Positions 14,106 through 22,562 of a DNA stretch of 44,814 bases are shown here, piece after piece (position 1 is the stretch's first letter; each line of letters starts with the position of its first letter). The position numbers and the translations under genes are program-made. The notes under the pieces are model-generated. The model was not told the DNA's origin. It searched no databases and saw only the letters and a list, made by a program, of their open reading frames with translations. The stretch covers positions 1 through 44,814 of the forward strand of contig WGNM01000028.1 in assembly GCA_016124575.1 (NCBI GenBank), given 5' to 3'. The DNA is from Cryomorphaceae bacterium. GTDB taxonomy: Bacteria; Bacteroidota; Bacteroidia; Flavobacteriales_D; Sanyastnellaceae.

Positions 14106-15359
14106 TTAGAAAATAAGGCTGCTATCTTCGCGAAACACGCCGTAGATAGCGCCTTTCATTGTTTTCCCGATGTAGGGGTTGTTCCATGCCCTGCTCACGA
14201 GGTTGTCTTTAACCACTTGATGGCTTTCGTTTGGATTGTACAACACCAGGTCAACGTTGCTGCCTTCTTCAATGCCTTCATAAGGGATGTTCAGCACTTC
14301 TCTCGGTGAAATAGCCAAGGCTTGTATGCACTGCTCTACGGTTAGTCCGGCGTGCAGCGCAGCACTGAACGTATGTTCTATCGCACCAATACCGAAAGAG
14401 GCTTGTTCGAATTCTTTGTTCTTATGCTCTACGTCTTCTGGCTGGTGGTCAGAACAAATGGCGTCGATAACACCATCTTTCACCGCCTTTACAAGAGCTT
14501 TTCTGTCTGATTCACTGCGTAAAGGAGGCATCACTTTGAGGTTTGCATCAAAGTCTTCCAAAGCGGCATCGTTGAAGTAGAGGTGGTTTGCCGATACGGC
14601 GCACGTAATCTGAGCACCGTCTTTCTTGGCTTTGCGAATAAGTTCAACGCCTTCAGCAGACGATACGAGCAAAACGTGCAATTTTCCGCCAGTGTATTTC
14701 AACAAAGCGATATCACGCATCAATCGAATGGTTTCGCTCAAAACAGGTATGCCTTTCAATCCGTTTTGGGTTGAGGTTGTCCCTTCGTGTACCACACCTT
14801 TTCCATTCAAGTCGGCATCGCAAGGCAGTGAAGCGATAACAGCACCAAAGTTATTGGCATACTCAAGCGCTCGTTTCATCAATTCAGTGCGTTCTACTGG
14901 AGCATTATCGGTGAAGAACACAGCCCCACCTTGTTGCATATCGAACATCTCTGAAAGCTGTTTTCCTTTGAGCTGTGCCGACATAGCCGCAGCAGGATGC
15001 AACTGCACGGTGTGGCCGTTCGATCTGCGGAGCAAATACTCAACATCGGCTCTACCAGCAATAGGTGGTGTGGTGTCGGGCATGCTGACAACATGAGTGA
15101 ACCCGCCTTTCGCAGCGGCATCCAATCCATTCCAAATGCCTTCTTTGTATTCGTTTCCAGGTTCTCTGAAATTGGCTTTAAGGTCAACAAATCCGGGAGA
15201 AACGTGCAAGTCGGCAAAGTTGATTTTCTCGGCTTTGCCGTCTGAAATTTTCGACTTGATCGTTTTGATTATTCCATCTTCTATAAGGATGTCTTTCGTT
15301 TGTCCGTGGTGTGAACTTAACGGGTCAACGATCACAGCAGATTTGATGAGCCAGCGCAT
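14106..15359 (-). CDS. Dihydroorotase-like amidohydrolase, probably catalytically inactive
   Basis: 417 aa with the full dihydroorotase fold order: small beta domain, VSPGFVDLKANFREPGNEYK, SMPDTTPP, ANHLYFND, VMPPLRSESDRKALV, IDAICSDHQPED. Active enzymes read DxHxHxREPG; here the two metal His are K61 and N63 (D59-L-K-A-N-F-R65). The HED-type His near residue 178 (ASLPCDAD) and the His of the LHxxHVS motif (LHVLLVSS, L231) are also missing, while H259 and D304 remain. By homology the product should form carbamoyl aspartate from dihydroorotate or the reverse, but the loss of most ligands argues for a non-catalytic role, for instance as a structural partner of aspartate transcarbamylase as seen for inactive homologues elsewhere. 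Its start overlaps the stop of the upstream BatA gene (TAATG). Confidence 0.85.
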   Translation of the reverse strand: MRWLIKSAVIVDPLSSHHGQTKDILIEDGIIKTIKSKISDGKAEKINFADLHVSPGFVDLKANFREPGNEYKEGIWNGLDAAAKGGFTHVVSMPDTTPPIAGRADVEYLLRRSNGHTVQLHPAAAMSAQLKGKQLSEMFDMQQGGAVFFTDNAPVERTELMKRALEYANNFGAVIASLPCDADLNGKGVVHEGTTSTQNGLKGIPVLSETIRLMRDIALLKYTGGKLHVLLVSSAEGVELIRKAKKDGAQITCAVSANHLYFNDAALEDFDANLKVMPPLRSESDRKALVKAVKDGVIDAICSDHQPEDVEHKNKEFEQASFGIGAIEHTFSAALHAGLTVEQCIQALAISPREVLNIPYEGIEEGSNVDLVLYNPNESHQVVKDNLVSRAWNNPYIGKTMKGAIYGVFREDSSLIF

Positions 15360-17404
15360 TACGATTTCCAGAGTTTAATTAAAAGCAATTCAATAACAAG
15401 TGCGATGAGAGCCAACCAGATGAATCGGTCCCATAGTTTTTTACCGCTTTCAAGCTGTTCAACGGTGTTGCTGACTGTTTCGATGGTAGAGTCAACCACG
15501 TTGGCGTTGTTCCAGTTGTAAGCTGAAAGTTGTTCTTTCCACCCCGCCATGTCATACGCTTCAAGCTTGCTTTCTTTGCGGTCGTAGTTCAACCCAATGG
15601 CAGAAACTACGCTGTCGCCAAGCATCAAATGATAGTTTCCAGCACCCGCGTTTTGATCTTGCATGAAGATTTCGGTGTGTCCGTATACTTGCCGATACCC
15701 CGGAATAAACTCCAAGCCACCATCTGCGCTTTGCATGGTATACGTTTGATCTCCCACAAGTCCGCTGCCCTTCAATTTCACCACTTGGTTGCTGCCAATG
15801 GTGAACGATGTAATTCCGGATGATTTGCTGAACTCGGCCATGCGCAGGGTCGTGGGTACGAATATGGCGTGTTGCACGAGATTGGAGATCGAGGTAGACA
15901 GCGGTACAGCCGATACATAGGCACGCCCGGCCCCAGTTCTCACCTCGAAAATGAACGGCGAGCCATCTTGCAAACGCATCAATTCTTCGTCTGAAGAGCG
16001 ACTGGCGCTGCTAAATCCGTAGTATCCTTGTGTTACTGGCAGGTCAATGTTGCCCGGAATTTTCTCAAAAACGCCTTTGTACAATTCGTGATCGAGGTTG
16101 ATGTTCGCGACCTTGCTTTCTCTGGCTACCCATTCTTTGATTTGAGGCGCTGCCAATCCGTCGAGTAAGCGGTTGTATTCTCCTTTTTCGGCCTGCACAG
16201 CAGGGATGATGAAGGTTGAACCTCCGTTGTTAACTCCTTCTATGATTGCATCTGATAGTCCGCTAGACAACGATTTCACCTCATTCAAAATGATAAAATC
16301 AAAACTGATGAGGTTTCCGAAGTCCACATTTCGTGAATCTACCGACTCGAAATCGTAAAATGGGTCGTTGCCAAAAATACTGCGAATCGCCTCTCCATTG
16401 TTTTCTCCATTGATCGCCAGTACGCGAATTTTTTTGGCTACCTCATATCCAAAATACCATGTGTCATCGTACACCACGGGGTGGTCTTGAATAGACAGTG
16501 CTCCGTCAATAAATCCACCGGCGGTATTGGTGAAGAACAAAGCGGTATCGGTGTAGCTTTCTGGTGAAATACTGAAACTTCCTACTGTTTTGCCAGCTCC
16601 ATTGATGCTCAAACTCATCGGAATGTTTTCGAGCTGCTCGGTGGTGTTGCTGCGAATGCGCAATCGCAATATTTCGGGTTGGTTGAGCAGTCGCACTGGG
16701 GTGTCAAACCAAACGCTATCTACCCAGCAGTTCACGCCTTCAACGGCTTGTTCAGGCAAAAAATTAACGGTGATTAAACTGTCGGGGGTAAATCCTTCGA
16801 TGTCGTGACTCGACTTTTGAAGGTCAGAGAACACGTAGATGGTAGCAGCGCCTTCTGATTCTTGCAACAGCAGGTCTTGTTGTCGTTGAACGACATCTCC
16901 CAATTTCCGAGATACGTTTGAAGCTTGCACGTCGTCAATCATTTCCAAGACGTCTTCTTGCGAGTTGAGGCGTTGATGACGTCCTTCAAAATCGTTTGTA
17001 AGCAGTTGGAACTTATCAGTCGCCTGATAGGCGGATACCACTTCAATGGCTTTTTCTTTAGCGAGGTCCAACAGTCGTCCGTCGCGGCTTTCAGCCTCCA
17101 TCGAGAACGAGTTATCGATGTATACAGACACCGTTCTGATTGTTCCTGAAGTGTCGTTATCTCCAACGGGGATGTAGGGTTGTGCAAAAGCAAACACGAT
17201 GGCAGCCATTGCGAGCAGGCGAGCAGAAAGAATCAAGAGGTGACGCAGGCGCGATTTAGATTTCGTTTCTTGCTGTACCTCCTTTAAAAAGGCCACATTT
17301 GTAAATACAATGCGTTTGAAACGACGAAAATTAAAGAGGTGAACGATCACTGGGATTGCCAGTGCAAAGAGGGCCCAAAGAATTTCCGGATGCGCGAATT
17401 TCAT
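15359..17404 (-). CDS. BatA domain / VWA-containing membrane protein
   Basis: 681 aa. The N-terminus carries the BatA double-TM domain (helices about 8-25 and 56-74 with the signature FAHPEILWALFALAIPVIVHLFNFRR). A von Willebrand A-like domain follows (YIDNSFSM, the DxSxS-type metal site D97/S99/S101). The rest is a long extracytoplasmic region with a possible GATase-like segment (about 330-430), closed by a C-terminal TM helix (about 660-678). Bat proteins are associated with aerotolerance and envelope functions in Bacteroides, and this single large form is common in the phylum without a tested function. It is the first gene of a two-gene unit with the dihydroorotase homologue. Confidence 0.9.
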   Translation of the reverse strand: MKFAHPEILWALFALAIPVIVHLFNFRRFKRIVFTNVAFLKEVQQETKSKSRLRHLLILSARLLAMAAIVFAFAQPYIPVGDNDTSGTIRTVSVYIDNSFSMEAESRDGRLLDLAKEKAIEVVSAYQATDKFQLLTNDFEGRHQRLNSQEDVLEMIDDVQASNVSRKLGDVVQRQQDLLLQESEGAATIYVFSDLQKSSHDIEGFTPDSLITVNFLPEQAVEGVNCWVDSVWFDTPVRLLNQPEILRLRIRSNTTEQLENIPMSLSINGAGKTVGSFSISPESYTDTALFFTNTAGGFIDGALSIQDHPVVYDDTWYFGYEVAKKIRVLAINGENNGEAIRSIFGNDPFYDFESVDSRNVDFGNLISFDFIILNEVKSLSSGLSDAIIEGVNNGGSTFIIPAVQAEKGEYNRLLDGLAAPQIKEWVARESKVANINLDHELYKGVFEKIPGNIDLPVTQGYYGFSSASRSSDEELMRLQDGSPFIFEVRTGAGRAYVSAVPLSTSISNLVQHAIFVPTTLRMAEFSKSSGITSFTIGSNQVVKLKGSGLVGDQTYTMQSADGGLEFIPGYRQVYGHTEIFMQDQNAGAGNYHLMLGDSVVSAIGLNYDRKESKLEAYDMAGWKEQLSAYNWNNANVVDSTIETVSNTVEQLESGKKLWDRFIWLALIALVIELLLIKLWKS

Positions 17405-17411
17405 TAAGCAT

Positions 17412-17419
17412 CAAAGTTA
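17412..17419 (-). promoter_or_regulatory. -7 box of the batA gene
   Basis: On the - strand the sequence reads TAACTTTG, matching TAnnTTTG. It ends only 8 bp from the ATG at 17404, so transcription would start at or just before the start codon. No convincing TTG -33 element is at the right distance (TTC is). Confidence 0.4.
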
Positions 17420-17480
17420 GCGCATTTTTGTTGCTCGTGAACTGCTTTTTGCTGTGAAGAAAAAAAATCTATCAAAAAAT

Positions 17481-18248
17481 ATGGATTCGGAGGCGTTGAA
17501 GACGTTTATGGATGGCCGTGTGGCAATGTACAATCGTACTGATTTCATTGGTTCTGACCCCATTCTTATACCTCATAGGTTCGGTGCTAAAGAGGACAAA
17601 GAAATCAGTGCTTTTTTGGCTGCTACCATTGCATGGGGAAAGCGGAGCATCATCATCGCTAATGCGGAAAAACTCATGGCAGTCATGGAAAATCAACCGC
17701 TTGCGTACATTATGCACGCGTCAGACAACGATTTGATGAAGCTGGAATCGTTTGTCCACCGCACTTTCAACGCTACCGATTTGCTGTATTTTGTGGAGGC
17801 GTTGCGTCAACTTTACAAGGGCTATGGTGGATTGGAAGGGGCTTTTTCAGTGGGTTTCGAAAAGCACGAGAGCACAGCCGAGGCCATCGCCAGTTTTAGG
17901 GAACTTTTCTTGTCGTTTGGAGCGCCTGAGCGGACGGGCAAGCACGTCGCAAACCCCCTGAAAGGGTCAAGTGCTAAGCGCCTTAATATGTTTTTAAGGT
18001 GGATGGTTCGCAACGACAATGCAGGGGTAGACCTGGGGATTTGGAAGTCAATATCGCCGGCTCGTCTGATGTTGCCGCTTGATGTCCACACTGGAAATGT
18101 CGCCCGCAAAACTGGTCTACTCGTCCGCACTCAAGACGATTGGAAGGCGGTAGAGGAGGTAACCAGCAACCTGCGTCGCTGGGATCCTGAAGACCCAGTG
18201 AAATATGATTTCGCTCTTTTTGGCTTGGGAATATTTGAAGGCTATTGA
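17481..18248 (+). CDS. TIGR02757 family protein
   Basis: Start taken at ATG 17481 (MDSEALKTFMDGRVAMYN), which lines up with family N-termini; a GTG at 17454 would add nine Lys/Asn-rich residues. 255 aa. The conserved blocks are DPILIPHRF, FLAATIAWGKRSIIIANAEKLM, AKRLNMFLRWMVRND, LPLDVHTGNVARKTGLL and a C-terminal DPVKYDFALFGLGI. The order resembles HhH-GPD DNA glycosylases (LDVHTGNVARK with a downstream D), which suggests a nucleic-acid-related role, but the family has no assigned function that I can state. It is followed 28 bp later by mnmD. Confidence 0.88.
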   Translation: MDSEALKTFMDGRVAMYNRTDFIGSDPILIPHRFGAKEDKEISAFLAATIAWGKRSIIIANAEKLMAVMENQPLAYIMHASDNDLMKLESFVHRTFNATDLLYFVEALRQLYKGYGGLEGAFSVGFEKHESTAEAIASFRELFLSFGAPERTGKHVANPLKGSSAKRLNMFLRWMVRNDNAGVDLGIWKSISPARLMLPLDVHTGNVARKTGLLVRTQDDWKAVEEVTSNLRRWDPEDPVKYDFALFGLGIFEGY

Positions 18249-18276
18249 TGCTAAGGTTTACCTTTGAAGTGTGGAA

Positions 18277-18918
18277 ATGAAAGTGGTTATAACCGGTGAT
18301 GGTTCGCCGACATTGGTCAACGCATGTGGGGATAGTTATAAAAGTCTGCACGGTGCGCGCAGCGAATCAACGTATGTGTTTATTCAAGCGGGCTTGGAAT
18401 GTTCGATTCAAAATGGTGGCGCATCAGAAATACTTGAAGTGGGCTTCGGAACGGGTTTGAATGCGCTCCTCACTGCTCAATATGCCGCCGAGCAAAAATT
18501 ATTTCTAAAATATACAACCATTGAAGCTTTTCCACTTACTGAAGAATGGAAAGGATTGGACTACGGTGATGAAGAATTGCACAAAAATTTACATGTCGCC
18601 GATTGGGAAGAGAAGGTAGACATCAATGAACATTTCTCGATTTTAAAGCTTCGTGCTCAATTTCAAACGTTGACATTGCCAGACAATTGCTACGATGTGG
18701 TTTATTACGATGCTTTTGGTCCGGGTTCACAACCCGAACTTTGGTCACTTGAATGTTTTCAGAAGCTGTTCAAAGCCATGAATAAAGGGGGGGTGTTGGT
18801 TACCTACTGTGTGAAGGGACAAGTGCGAAGAAATATGATGGCCGCGGGATTTAATGTTGAACGCATGGCCGGACCTCCGGGAAAAAGACATATGTTGCGA
18901 GCTATCAAACCGATATGA
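18277..18918 (+). CDS. mnmD: tRNA (5-methylaminomethyl-2-thiouridine)(34) methyltransferase MnmD
   Basis: 213 aa from ATG 18277 (a GTG lies 6 bp upstream). It carries out the SAM-dependent last methylation of wobble uridine 34, corresponding to the N-terminal domain of E. coli MnmC. Evidence: GDGSPTLVNACGDSYKSLHGA (substrate segment), SAM motif EVGFGTGLNALL, and the family hallmark YYDAFGPGSQPELWS. The C-terminal oxidase (MnmC FAD domain) is absent, so this is the stand-alone form. It overlaps the downstream Nudix gene by 4 bp (ATGA). Confidence 0.92.
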   Translation: MKVVITGDGSPTLVNACGDSYKSLHGARSESTYVFIQAGLECSIQNGGASEILEVGFGTGLNALLTAQYAAEQKLFLKYTTIEAFPLTEEWKGLDYGDEELHKNLHVADWEEKVDINEHFSILKLRAQFQTLTLPDNCYDVVYYDAFGPGSQPELWSLECFQKLFKAMNKGGVLVTYCVKGQVRRNMMAAGFNVERMAGPPGKRHMLRAIKPI

Positions 18919-19364
18919 TAAATCGTTTTAACATCCGCGTCTATTTTCTATTGATCGAAAACAACTGTGTTTTGGTTGCTGACGAGATCATCAAGAAGCA
19001 GGCATGCGTGAAGTTTCCAGGCGGCGGATTGGAGTTTGGTGAAGGTACTATCGATTGCTGCATCCGCGAAGCGATGGAAGAGCTGAACCAGCCAATTGCA
19101 GTGGGTGCGCATTTTTATACGACCGAGATTTTCCAGCAAAGTGCCTTTCGAGAAACTGATCAGGTGCTGTCGATTTATTATTTCGCCAAGATGATTGGAG
19201 AACAGCAATTTGAAACGTCTCACCAGCGGTTCAATTTCAAGCAGCTTGAAAACGATGAAGAAGCCTTTCGTTGGGTAGATATCTCATTATTGAAAGAGGA
19301 GCCTTTTACCTTCCCGATAGATAAATTGGTAGCAGAAAAACTCAGTAAACACGTTCACGAATAG
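18915..19364 (+). CDS. Nudix hydrolase
   Basis: 149 aa. The Nudix box GGLEFGEGTIDCCIREAMEE starts near residue 36; the usual Gly after the EE pair is replaced (EELNQ). Mg-binding Glu residues are retained. Substrate is not evident: the family cleaves nucleoside diphosphates linked to another moiety. The overlap with mnmD implies cotranscription, and its end overlaps the convergent downstream gene by 10 bp. Confidence 0.9.
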   Translation: MINRFNIRVYFLLIENNCVLVADEIIKKQACVKFPGGGLEFGEGTIDCCIREAMEELNQPIAVGAHFYTTEIFQQSAFRETDQVLSIYYFAKMIGEQQFETSHQRFNFKQLENDEEAFRWVDISLLKEEPFTFPIDKLVAEKLSKHVHE

Positions 19365-19936
19365 CTGCCAAGTCGTTTCATTACGAAGTCGCTAACCTTA
19401 TTGCAAAACGCCTCGGGTTGGTAGGTGCGCCAGTTTAGTTCGTTCAATTTTCCGCCCAGAACGAGGTAGCTATCGATGTTGGCATCTACTAAATCACGAA
19501 TGATATGCTCTCTGAAGTTGAGCATGGCTATCCATCCGTCTTGATCGCTCACTTCCTCAAACCATTCTTCGTAGTAGCAGTCGTCGCTGCTGTGGAAATT
19601 CAGCACGTTTTCACCAACGAGGATGAACTTCGATATGCCTTCTTCCATCATGGGTTCGAGAACGTTGCGCTTTAAAACCATGATGTCGTTGTGGAGGCAG
19701 TCATTCCATTCACCAATCAATTCAATTACGCCATACCCATCCAGGTAATCGGCCCACAACACTTTGATAAATAGGGTGGTGGAGTCGATGTTGTCCCATT
19801 GCGGATGTATGTAATGATCATACACTTTATCGGTGAAATGAAACTCACTGTACTCACGTCCATAAAACGGCGACCGTGGATCTTCTGAGGCGATGTACTG
19901 GCTCCTCCAGTTGTAGTGTGGCTCGAGTTGGTGCAC
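19355..19936 (-). CDS. Conserved hypothetical protein, 193 aa
   Basis: Soluble protein without signal peptide. It is notable for many aromatic and acidic residues (FHFTDKVYDHYIHPQWDNIDS, YLDGYGVIELIGEWND, ILVGENVLNFHSSDDCYYEEW). No catalytic motif is recognised, and I cannot name a family. It lies 2 bp downstream of murQ on the same strand, so it is probably cotranscribed with that etherase. The last 10 bp overlap the convergent Nudix gene. Confidence 0.75.
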   Translation of the reverse strand: MHQLEPHYNWRSQYIASEDPRSPFYGREYSEFHFTDKVYDHYIHPQWDNIDSTTLFIKVLWADYLDGYGVIELIGEWNDCLHNDIMVLKRNVLEPMMEEGISKFILVGENVLNFHSSDDCYYEEWFEEVSDQDGWIAMLNFREHIIRDLVDANIDSYLVLGGKLNELNWRTYQPEAFCNKVSDFVMKRLGSYS

Positions 19937-19938
19937 TA

Positions 19939-20757
19939 TTATCCTTTGTTATGGTGTTCAACGGCTTTTCTTACGCTGCCGTGCGTTGTAAGTAGTTTTT
20001 CAGCGTGTTCTGCCGACAGCCCAGTGGCTTCCATTACCATGCGTGTTCCGCGGTCTACGAGTTTGTTATTCGAAAGTTGCATGTCGACCATGCGGGTTCC
20101 TTGTACACGTCCCAACCGAATCATGGTTGCCGTTGAGATCATGTTGAGTATCAATTTTTGCACTGTTCCTGCTTTCATCCGTGTGCTGCCGGTCACGAAT
20201 TCAGGTCCTGTTACTGCCACAATGGGGTGCTCCACGGCTTCTTCTAACTTCGAATGCATGTTGCAGGTGATGCATGCGGTGAGAATTCCATTTTTTCTCG
20301 CTTCGGTAACAGCTCCAATTACATAGGGCGTTCTTCCACTTGCTGCTATTCCAACCACGGTATCGATGCTTTGAATGTTGTGGTCTGACAAATCTCGCCA
20401 CCCTTGTGTTTCATCGTCTTCGGCAAATTCTACTGCTTTTCGTATGGCATCATCGCCGCCGGCGATAAGTCCGATGACCATGCCGTGTGGCACGCCAAAG
20501 GTGGGCGGACATTCAGAAGCGTCTACAATGCCCAATCGTCCGCTGGTGCCTGCGCCCATATAAAACAAGCGTCCACCTTGCTGCATCCGAGGTACGAGTG
20601 CATCAACAAAAGCTGCAATTTCAGGAATTACAGATTGAGCCGCGTTGGCAACCGCTTGATCTTCCTCATTGATGCCTTGCAAGAGCTCCAACACCGAAAG
20701 CTTCTCGAGGCTTTCCCGATGACCTTGTCGCTCTGTGTGCGGTAAATCCTGATCCAT
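19939..20757 (-). CDS. murQ: N-acetylmuramic acid 6-phosphate etherase
   Basis: 272 aa from ATG 20757, giving the family N-terminus MDQDLPHTERQGHRE; an upstream in-frame start at 20775 is less likely because a -7 promoter box lies between. MurQ cleaves the lactyl ether of MurNAc-6-P to GlcNAc-6-P and D-lactate during peptidoglycan recycling. Family motifs: GGRLFYMGAGTSGRLGIVDASECPPTFG (residues around 67-94, SIS sugar-phosphate site with catalytic Glu in DASE), GIAASGRTPYV, and TGSTRMKAGTVQKLILNM. The C-terminal UBA-like segment (ATGLSAEHAEKLLTTHGSVRKAVEHH) is also typical. Confidence 0.95.
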   Translation of the reverse strand: MDQDLPHTERQGHRESLEKLSVLELLQGINEEDQAVANAAQSVIPEIAAFVDALVPRMQQGGRLFYMGAGTSGRLGIVDASECPPTFGVPHGMVIGLIAGGDDAIRKAVEFAEDDETQGWRDLSDHNIQSIDTVVGIAASGRTPYVIGAVTEARKNGILTACITCNMHSKLEEAVEHPIVAVTGPEFVTGSTRMKAGTVQKLILNMISTATMIRLGRVQGTRMVDMQLSNNKLVDRGTRMVMEATGLSAEHAEKLLTTHGSVRKAVEHHNKG

Positions 20758-20761
20758 AACA

Positions 20762-20769
20762 CAAAGGTA
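20762..20769 (-). promoter_or_regulatory. -7 box of murQ
   Basis: Reads TACCTTTG on the - strand, a full match to TAnnTTTG. It ends 4 bp before the murQ ATG (20757), predicting a leaderless transcript. No TTG -33 element is found at 17-23 bp. Confidence 0.45.
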
Positions 20770-20909
20770 TTTCAAATAAAAACCCGCTGTATGTCTGCCA
20801 CACTAACTTTCGATAAATGATTGTCGATAACCAAGCCGACAAATCCGAATATTTCGGAACAGAAATTGCTTAGCGCGACCACGAAATGAAAAAGCTTCGT
20901 CTTTTATCT

Positions 20910-20917
20910 TAATTTTG
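20910..20917 (+). promoter_or_regulatory. -7 box of the PorE-like gene
   Basis: TAATTTTG at 20910-20917 matches TAnnTTTG and ends 16 bp before the ATG at 20934. The -33 region has no clear TTG. Confidence 0.4.
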
Positions 20918-20933
20918 ACACAACAATTGTAAT

Positions 20934-22562
20934 ATGCGACAATCATTAGCCTTCTTTTTATTTTCTTTCTTGCTCGCCTTTCAAGTAGATGGTTCAGCCA
21001 TTGAAGTGATGGTGCCAGATACCAATGAAACAGGTTTTTTCGAGAATGCTGCCGTACCAGCAAAAATCCTAGCCGCCAAACACGAATTCAACGATCACAA
21101 CCTGCGAGGTGCGCTCACCATCTACCGTGAAGTGCTGAATATAGAGCCTAAGAATGCTACTGCTTTGTATTGGACGGCTAGATGCCACTATGGACTGAAG
21201 AAATACGGACTTGCGAAAGAGTATTTGGATAAAGCCGTGGCGGCAGATCCGAAAATTTATAGCGATATCTTTTTGTTCTATGGTCGCATTCATCACCGCT
21301 TGGCGGAGCTAGATCAGGCAATTGAAAGTTACAATTCGTTCCTTACCTCAGGAGGAAATAAAAGCAGTTTCGATGTTGAAGAAGCGCAGCGTTTTATCAA
21401 GGAATGTGAGTATGCAAAGTTGATGATGGCCAATCCTGTTGATGTGAGCATTTCAAACATGGGGAATGTTGTGAATACGCGATTTGATGAATATGCTCCA
21501 GCGGTAACAGCCGATGGTAAGATGCTTTTGTTTACCTCACGCCGATCTGAATCTGTTGGTGGTGATATTGATGAAGGGGGTGATTTTAAATTTTTTGAAG
21601 ACATTTATTTCACGAGGATAAGTGATAAAACTGGTGAGTGGACATTGAGTCGCGGCGTTGAGGGTGAGGTGAATACCCCAACCTACGATGCAGTATTATC
21701 AGTAGCACCAGACGGAAGCCACATGTATGTGTATCGCAACAATGCCAACAGCGCTGGCGATATCTTCAAAAGCTCGTACAGCCGTGCCGATGATGAATGG
21801 CGCGCTCCAGAAAAAATGCCGAAGCCTATCAATACCAGTTATTTCGAAAGCTCGGTGTCGATAACAGCAGATGGAAATACGCTTTATTTCATTAGCGAGC
21901 GCCCAGAAGGGTACGGACAGGGTGATATTTATGTATCAACCCGTTCGGGGAACAATTGGGGCAAGCCGAAGAATTTGGGTGATGTCATCAACACGTATTT
22001 GGATGAGAAATTCGTATTCATTCACCCCAATGGTAAAACGCTTTATTTCGCTAGCGACGGTCACAAATGTTTGGGGAGCTATGATATTTTCCGCTCTGAG
22101 TATGTAAACGGACAATGGGGCGTACCTGTGAATTTAGGATACCCAATCAATACGGTTAATGAGGAGTCAACATTTTCTCTAACCAGCGATAATCAAAAGA
22201 TGTTCATTGCTGCTGAGTACGATAATTCACTCGGCGAGCGAGATATTTATGAGGTCAACCTCAGTGCCTACAAAGCCATTTCTTCTGGCTATGAGCGCAG
22301 CTCTTTTGGTACGCTGATTTTGACTGTAGAAGACGACAAAGGCAGGGGTATAAAAGGGGCCGACATCGTAATCGTATCTAACGAAACGAATGTGATAACT
22401 GAGCAAAAGACTGATAAACTTGGACGTGCACGCATCTCCATTTTAGGGGAAGTAAAATACGTAGCAAAAATTACTGTTGACGGCGAAACGAAAGAGGTTT
22501 TGATTGATATGACGCTCAATACTTCGGGTGAAACGGTGATCAAAGAAACCGTGAAGTTTTAG
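20934..22562 (+). CDS. PorE-like TPR / PD40 beta-propeller protein without OmpA domain
   Basis: 542 aa. Signal peptide 1-21; TPR repeats about 45-150 (ALTIYREVLNIEPKNATALYWTARCHYGLKKYGLAKEYL); PD40/WD40-like propeller about 170-440 with repeated blades (YAPAVTADGKMLLFTSRR, DAVLSVAPDGSHMYVYRN, SSVSITADGNTLYFISERPEGYGQGDIYVS, KFVFIHPNGKTLYFASDG); then a carboxypeptidase-regulatory-like beta domain (about 455-540, GTLILTVEDDKGRGIKGADI). This order matches PorE and related T9SS or OmpA-family envelope proteins, except that the C-terminal OmpA peptidoglycan-binding domain is missing. It is exported and probably periplasmic or surface-attached. Its end overlaps the convergent beta-mannosidase gene by 4 bp. 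Confidence 0.85.
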   Translation: MRQSLAFFLFSFLLAFQVDGSAIEVMVPDTNETGFFENAAVPAKILAAKHEFNDHNLRGALTIYREVLNIEPKNATALYWTARCHYGLKKYGLAKEYLDKAVAADPKIYSDIFLFYGRIHHRLAELDQAIESYNSFLTSGGNKSSFDVEEAQRFIKECEYAKLMMANPVDVSISNMGNVVNTRFDEYAPAVTADGKMLLFTSRRSESVGGDIDEGGDFKFFEDIYFTRISDKTGEWTLSRGVEGEVNTPTYDAVLSVAPDGSHMYVYRNNANSAGDIFKSSYSRADDEWRAPEKMPKPINTSYFESSVSITADGNTLYFISERPEGYGQGDIYVSTRSGNNWGKPKNLGDVINTYLDEKFVFIHPNGKTLYFASDGHKCLGSYDIFRSEYVNGQWGVPVNLGYPINTVNEESTFSLTSDNQKMFIAAEYDNSLGERDIYEVNLSAYKAISSGYERSSFGTLILTVEDDKGRGIKGADIVIVSNETNVITEQKTDKLGRARISILGEVKYVAKITVDGETKEVLIDMTLNTSGETVIKETVKF

